From: Bradyrhizobium sp. CB2312
GTDB taxonomy: Bacteria > Pseudomonadota > Alphaproteobacteria > Rhizobiales > Xanthobacteraceae
DNA: 64,000 nt
Assembly: GCF_029714425.1 (NCBI RefSeq)
Contig: NZ_CP121668.1
Coordinates: forward strand, 4,733,501 to 4,797,500
Direction of reading: 5' to 3'
Below are positions 59,108 through 64,000 of the stretch, piece by piece. The translations under genes were made by a program, and so were the position numbers. Under the pieces are notes generated by a model that did not search any database, was not told the origin of the DNA, and saw nothing but the letters and a program-made list of their open reading frames with translations. Numbering within the stretch: position 1 is the stretch's first letter; every line of letters begins with the position of its first letter.

Positions 59108-59132
59108 GGAACCTAAATGCCCTCAGGTGGTT
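59108..59132 (+). promoter_or_regulatory. Candidate EcfG (general stress response) promoter
   Basis: GGAAC at 59108-59112, 16 bases, then GGTT at 59129-59132, close to the alphaproteobacterial EcfG consensus GGAAC-N16/17-CGTT. It lies about 100 bases before the chosen start of the GAF/PAS histidine kinase gene. Confidence 0.4.
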
Positions 59133-59232
59133 AGACGGCAGTCGGGTGGGCCATCTCCTGAAGCGGAGAGCGGCGCGAATGGTCGCTTCCATCCAGATTT
59201 GGCCGGGAGAGGGAATTGTCGGGGGCGGAGCG

Positions 59233-62200
59233 ATGACGATGGCGGCCGGGGCGCATTTGACCGATCGCAACTCCGTTCTTGCCGCCCTTGGCGACTACAT
59301 CCGAGAGATCAGCAATCCCGACGATCTCGCCTATGCCGCGGCGGAGCTGCTCGGCCGCAGCCTCGATGTAAGCCGGGCGGGCTACGGCACGGTCGACACC
59401 TCGGCCGAAACCATCACGATCAACCGCGATTGGAACGCGCCTGGCATTTTGAGCCTAGCCGGCGTGCTGCACTTCCGCGACTATGGCAGTTACATCGACG
59501 ACCTCAAGCGCGGCGAGACCGTGGTTTGTGCCGACGCAGAGCAGGACCCGCGCGTCGGTGATCGTGCGCGAGCGCTCGAGGCGATCTCTGCCCGTGCACT
59601 CGTCAATATGCCGATCTCGGAGCCCGATGGGGTTGTGGCTCTGCTCTACCTCAACAATGCAAAGCCCCGAAAATGGACTTCGGAAGAGCTCGAGCTCATC
59701 CGCGAAGTTGCCGAGCGCACGCGCACTGCCGTCGAGCGTCGCCGCGCGGAGACGTCCGTCCGCGAGAACGAGGCGCGCCTGCTTTTCCTGGATGCCCTCA
59801 ACAAGGCGACTGCCAAGACCCGCGATGCGGACGGTGTCCTTGCAGTGACGACCAGGATGCTTGGTGAGCATCTCGGCGTATCGAACTGCGCCTATGCCGA
59901 TATGGACCCTGACGAGGATGGCTTCACCATCCGTGGGGATTGGGCGGGGCCAGGGGCGATCCATATCGTGGGTCACTACAGCCTCGCCAATTTCGGCAAG
60001 AAGGCGGTTCAGGAGCTCAGCGCCGGCAGGCCGCTCATCATCAATGACAATCTGAAGGAGATCGCGCCGGAGGAAGCGGCCACCTTCCAGAGGATCGGCA
60101 TCGGCTCGACGATCTGCATGCCCTTCGTGAAGGAGGGGCGCCTGACCGCCTTGATGGCAATTCATCACCGCAGTCCGCACCTTTGGACCCGGCGCGAACT
60201 CGCTCTGCTCACCGAGGTGACCGAGCGATCATGGGCGCACATCGAGCGCGTTCGATCGGAAGAGGCTGCGCGGGAGGCTGCCGAACGGCTCAGTCTTGCG
60301 AACACCGCGGCCGGGATCGGCATCTGGGATTATGACCCGGTCAACGACGTCTTGCGATGGGACAACCGCTGCAAAGCGTTGTTCGGTTTGTCCCCCGATG
60401 CCGACGTCAGCTATGAAGGGGCCTTCCTGAAGGGCCTGCATCCCGAGGACAGGGACCGCGCACACGGGGCGGTCTCGAAGGCCCTGTCGCCGGAGTCCCC
60501 GGCAGCCTACAACATCGAGTATCGGACGGTCGGCATCGAGGACGGTGTCGAACGCTGGGTCGCCGCCACCGGTGATGCCCTCTTTTCCAACGGCCGCGCC
60601 GTGCGGTTCATTGGCACGGTTCTCGATATCACCGACAAGAAAAAGTCCGAGCGCCATCTGAGAATCCTGAACGACACGGGCGCTTCGGTCGCCCGCGAAC
60701 GAGATCTCGAGACGATCGTTCAGGTCGTCACGGATGCCGGCGTCGAACTGTCGGGCGCCCAGTTCGGGGCGTTTTTCTACAACGTGCTGACGCCCGACGG
60801 CGGCAGCTACATGCTCTATGCATTGTCGGGCGCACCTCGATCGGCGTTTGAAAACTTTCCGATGCCGCGCAACACCGCCGTATTCGAGCCGACCTTCAAG
60901 GGGACGGCGGTGGTCAGGTCCGACGACATCCTGCGGGACCCTCGTTATGGCAGGAACACGCCGCGGAAGGGCATGCCCGAGGCCATCTTCCGGTCCGATC
61001 CTATCTGGCAGTCCCCGTGGCCTCGCGAAGCGGTGAAGTCCTCGGCGGACTGTTCTTCGGTCATCGTGAAACGGGAAAATTTCAGGCCGAACACGAGACT
61101 GCCTTGCTCGGCATCGCCGGCCATGCCGCGACGGCCATCGACAATGCGCGGCTTCTGACGCGACTCCAGACGCTCAATGCCGAACTGGAGCAGCGGGTTG
61201 CCGACGAGATCGGTGAACGCATGAAAGCCGAGGAGCAGCTGCGGCAGGCTCAAAAAATGGAAGCCGTCGGGCAGTTGACCGGAGGCATCGCCCACGACTT
61301 CAACAATATGCTGGCCGTCATTCTCGGCAGCTTGAACCTCGCCAAGCGGCGGCTCGGAAAGGGAGAGGTCAACATCGATCGCTTCATCGACGGGGCCATT
61401 GACGGCGCGAACCGCGCAGCCACCTTGACGCAGAGGCTGCTGGCCTTCTCTCGCCAGCAGCCGCTGGCGCCCGAAATCGTGGACATCAACAAGATGATCG
61501 GCGGCATGAGCGAACTGCTCGACAGGTCGCTCGGCGAGCTCATTCGCCTCGAAACGGTTCTGGCGGCCGGTCTCTGGCGCGTCAGAGCAGACACTGCGCA
61601 ACTGGAAAGCACGGTTTTGAATTTGGCGGTCAATGCCCGCGATGCCATGCCCAAGGGCGGCAAGCTGACCATCGAAACAAGCAACGCGTCGATCGATCAA
61701 AGATATGCTCGCGAATACGCACTGGCGCCCGGGCAATATGTCCTCATTGCCGTAACGGACAACGGCATCGGAATAGCGAACGACGTGCTGGGCAGGGTGT
61801 TCGACCCCTTCTTCACGACCAAGGAAGTGGGCAAGGGGACCGGCCTTGGACTGAGCCAGGTCTATGGTTTCGTGAGGCAGTCAGGCGGCCACGTGAAAAT
61901 CTACTCGGAGGTCGGCGTTGGCACGACCGTAAAGGTCTACCTGCCGCGCTTCGTCGGCGATGACAAAATTCGGGAGGCCTCGGAAAGCGTGGCGCATCCC
62001 GGCGCAGACTTCCAGAAGGAGACCATTCTCGTCGTCGAGGATGATGAGCGTGTTCGCAACATCTCGTCGGAAAGTCTGCGCGAACTCGGTTACACCGTTT
62101 TCGAAGCGGCAGGCGCGAAAGAGGCGATCAGGAAGATCGAAGAGGGGCCCGTTCCGGATCTGCTGTTTACGGATGTCGTGATGCCCGAAATGACAGGCGC

Positions 62201-62381
62201 CGAGTTGGCAACCGAGCTGTTGAAACGGCACCCTGGACTGAAAGTGCTGTTCACGACCGGCTATACGCGCAATGCAATTGTTCACAACGGCATGCTCGAT
62301 GCCGGCAAGCATCTGCTCTCCAAGCCCTTCGCGATCGAAGATCTGGCAGCCAAGGTCCGCAGTCTGCTCGACGAGATTTGA
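59233..62381 (+). pseudogene. GAF/PAS hybrid histidine kinase, broken by a 1-base deletion
   Basis: From ATG 59233 (GGGGGCGGAG upstream) the frame encodes two GAF domains (about residues 20-180 and 200-350), a PAS domain (about 365-480) and the start of a third GAF domain. At 60981-60982 the frame is lost: GMPE should continue as GHLPVRSYLAVPVASRSGEV, which is read only in the next frame. That frame then continues with EVLGGLFFGH, HisKA (GGIAHDFNNML), an ATPase domain (GTGLGLSQVYGF) and a receiver (LLFTDVVMPEMTG). Adding one G restores about 1049 residues. A soluble light/redox/signal kinase by family; either inactive or a sequence error. Confidence 0.85.
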
Positions 62382-62413
62382 TCATCCGGCTCCATCCAAA
62401 CCCCGCCTTCCAC

Positions 62414-63670
62414 CTATTGTGCCGGCACGGCCGTCGGCTTTGCGCCAGCCCCCGGCGGAATTGCCGGCCAGGGGCTCTTCGGCTTGGCCGCCACTGACGA
62501 ACACGCCGTCGCAAGCCGTGGCCACATGGACGCCAGGCCTGTCAGGTCGATGTCCAGTCCTGTCGTATCCGTCTTTTCGTCCGGCATGGTCGTGGTTTGC
62601 CGGACATGCAGCGAGCGAGACGCCAGCATCGTGAAGACCATATCGCGGTCGACGTTGCCACTCCACATTTCGTACTTCCCGGCGTTCACAGGAGAGCCTC
62701 CGGCCTCCTTGCTCGTGTCGGCATCCGCCGTCATCGATATCGTGCTTTTGCCGGCGCTCGCCTTGTCGATGTCACCCGCGAACATCAGCGGCACGCGATT
62801 CCTGCTTTCGCAATACATGCGCCACTCCATCGTCCGGAATGACGCGCCGTTTTCCGTCTTCGTCACGGCGATCTTGCTGACGAAGGGCCGTGCTCCCGTC
62901 TCCAGCCTCCATGTCCCCTCGGCAAAGGGCCGCATGTCGATCCCGAAACGATAGAGCTCGGCGCGCGTCAGCACGTGCAGGTTTTCGTAGGTCACGGTCC
63001 GGATGAGGTCATCGAGCTCGCGGCTGATCCCCATCGCCGCGATGAACGCGGCGCGGACGCGTTCGGCTGTCACCATCCGGCGCTGCCTGATCTCTGCGAG
63101 CACCTCCGGAGGCGGTTCCCTGCGCATGTTGAGGACGAGCCGGGAGTTATGCACCGCCAGCACTGCATCGGGGGCCACCGCGCGCGATGTTGCTCCGAGA
63201 AACAGGTAAGCGCAGGCCGAGTTGCACATCGCATGGTAGGTGGTGAGCTGGGCCTCGACCTCGCCGCCTGCAGTCTTCAGCTTCAGGCATTCGGCGTCCA
63301 CCTGCGTCTCCGCGGCGCACGCGGCCACGATGGTCCGGCCGACCCGGGCGACCGCCTTGCGGCTGCGCAAGAGCCGCCCGATGACATAGGATTGCTCCAC
63401 GTTGCCGCCGGGTGAATGAAGGTAGATCGGACGCTGCGTGTCCGTGACGCCCGCCAAGAAGTGGCGAACGCGCGCCGCGGCATTCTCGTCGATCTTGCCC
63501 TCGATGGCGATCCAGCGGTCGCAGCCCGGCCCGCACGCGTCCGGCGCTCCCCTGGCAAGATAGATCGTCAGCCCCGGAGCAAATCCGGTCTTTTCGGCCG
63601 GTGTTTCTTCGGCATGCATTGCGCCGGGAAGCAACAGGGCGGCGGCGACAAGCAGGATACGGGTGAGCAT
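62414..63670 (-). CDS. Exported ClpP-fold-like protein
   Basis: 418 residues. Signal peptide MLTRILLVAAALLLPGAMHA. Residues 30-240 resemble the ClpP/crotonase-type periplasmic proteins of COG3904: YLHSPGGNVEQSYVIG (oxyanion-type SPGG at 86-89) and MCNSACAYLFLGATSRAVAPDA with a likely nucleophile S151. Cysteines C46, C50, C118, C128, C149 and C153 could form disulfides. The C-terminal ~150 residues are of unknown type, with a Pro-rich end. The product may be a peptidase or a binding protein; function unproven. It converges with the kinase gene, 32 bases apart. Confidence 0.8.
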   Translation of the reverse strand: MLTRILLVAAALLLPGAMHAEETPAEKTGFAPGLTIYLARGAPDACGPGCDRWIAIEGKIDENAAARVRHFLAGVTDTQRPIYLHSPGGNVEQSYVIGRLLRSRKAVARVGRTIVAACAAETQVDAECLKLKTAGGEVEAQLTTYHAMCNSACAYLFLGATSRAVAPDAVLAVHNSRLVLNMRREPPPEVLAEIRQRRMVTAERVRAAFIAAMGISRELDDLIRTVTYENLHVLTRAELYRFGIDMRPFAEGTWRLETGARPFVSKIAVTKTENGASFRTMEWRMYCESRNRVPLMFAGDIDKASAGKSTISMTADADTSKEAGGSPVNAGKYEMWSGNVDRDMVFTMLASRSLHVRQTTTMPDEKTDTTGLDIDLTGLASMWPRLATACSSVAAKPKSPWPAIPPGAGAKPTAVPAQ

Positions 63671-63887
63671 GAAATTGATGGGACCGGAGGCTTTAAAAAG
63701 ACGAATGAAGGCTACTCGAAGATCAGACCGTGCATAACTTTCGGTGGCATGGCGAAGCTCAGCTTATTCCTCATCGTCGAACGCGACTACATCCCTTCAC
63801 GAATGCGCATTGTAAATTTTCGCCCGCGCTGCCGCGTTTGCAGTTTGAGGCCACAGGCGCTATGTCCGGTTTCGGAATGATCTGAAC

Positions 63888-64000
63888 ATGACAATCTCTG
63901 ACGACAATGAGCTCTCCCGCCTGAAGGAGATCGGCCGTATCGTCGCCAACACCCTCGAGGCGATGGGGAAGGCGCTCGAACCGGGCATGACCACCGGCGA
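63888..64000 (+). CDS. map: Type I methionine aminopeptidase, N-terminal part (3' cut by window)
   Basis: The first 37 residues from ATG 63888 are visible: MTISDDNELSRLKEIGRIV then ANTLEAMGKALEPGMTTG. The pattern of LKEIGRIVA-LEAM and PGMTT is the N-terminus of type I MetAP, which removes the initiator methionine. The catalytic metal ligands lie beyond the window. Confidence 0.75.
   Translation, partial: MTISDDNELSRLKEIGRIVANTLEAMGKALEPGMTTG

Overview
The window looks like a chromosomal segment of a Bradyrhizobium-type alphaproteobacterium (Bradyrhizobium or a close relative). The reasons are high GC content, a complete rhizobial-style nuo operon followed by a monofunctional birA, RNase J and methylmalonyl-CoA epimerase, the short editing-domain-less ProS, and several families of dispersed hairpin repeats typical of this genus. 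Both end genes are cut: a TonB-dependent receptor at the left and methionine aminopeptidase at the right. Assignments come from reading the sequence; no database search was run.

Layout. (1) 1-2280: tail of an iron-type TonB-dependent receptor, a PepSY membrane protein and a small membrane protein. (2) 2483-18084: the 14 respiratory complex I genes nuoA-nuoN in canonical order, interrupted by two non-nuo genes: an FkbM-type methyltransferase between nuoD and nuoE, and a small membrane protein between nuoE and nuoF. NuoL has a strongly histidine-rich insertion. (3) 18086-21294: birA, RNase J, methylmalonyl-CoA epimerase and a DUF1467 protein, then a cluster of hairpins. (4) 21515-24280: a small anchored protein, methylthioribose kinase and an exported unknown. 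(5) 24535-29939: a five-gene peptide/opine-type ABC importer. (6) 29953-35031: a serine hydrolase, a decayed piece of a sugar permease next to a dispersed repeat, and a response regulator facing a large hybrid histidine kinase. (7) 35388-39369: a glycine-rich autotransporter broken by a +1 frameshift. (8) 39474-45192, all on the minus strand: a ThrE-type exporter, a ribose-type sugar ABC importer and a shortened globin. A strong minus-strand terminator and a possible small RNA lie just upstream of the globin.

(9) 45659-53334: eight tightly packed genes, most overlapping by about 4 bases, that read as a copper-acquisition and copper-delivery operon. They encode a DUF2946 protein, a TonB-dependent receptor, a BNR-propeller protein with Cys/His motifs, a TlpA-like thioredoxin, a PCuAC chaperone, a small YtkA/FixH-like protein, a YcnI-like protein and a CopC-CopD fusion. 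This resembles, but is larger than, the pcuABCDE copper-starvation operon known from Bradyrhizobium, and it is the best candidate here for an incompletely described system. A plausible flow is receptor uptake across the outer membrane, reduction and periplasmic handling by the TlpA-like, PCuAC, YcnI and YtkA-like proteins, and CopD passage or delivery to cytochrome oxidase.

(10) 53480-56862: proS, lolC/E and lolD. (11) 57072-59033: a divergent oxidoreductase and XRE-family regulator. (12) 59233-62381: a GAF/PAS hybrid histidine kinase broken by a 1-base deletion, preceded by a candidate EcfG stress promoter. (13) 62414-64000: a periplasmic ClpP-fold-like protein and the start of map. No tRNA, rRNA, CRISPR array or intact insertion sequence was seen.
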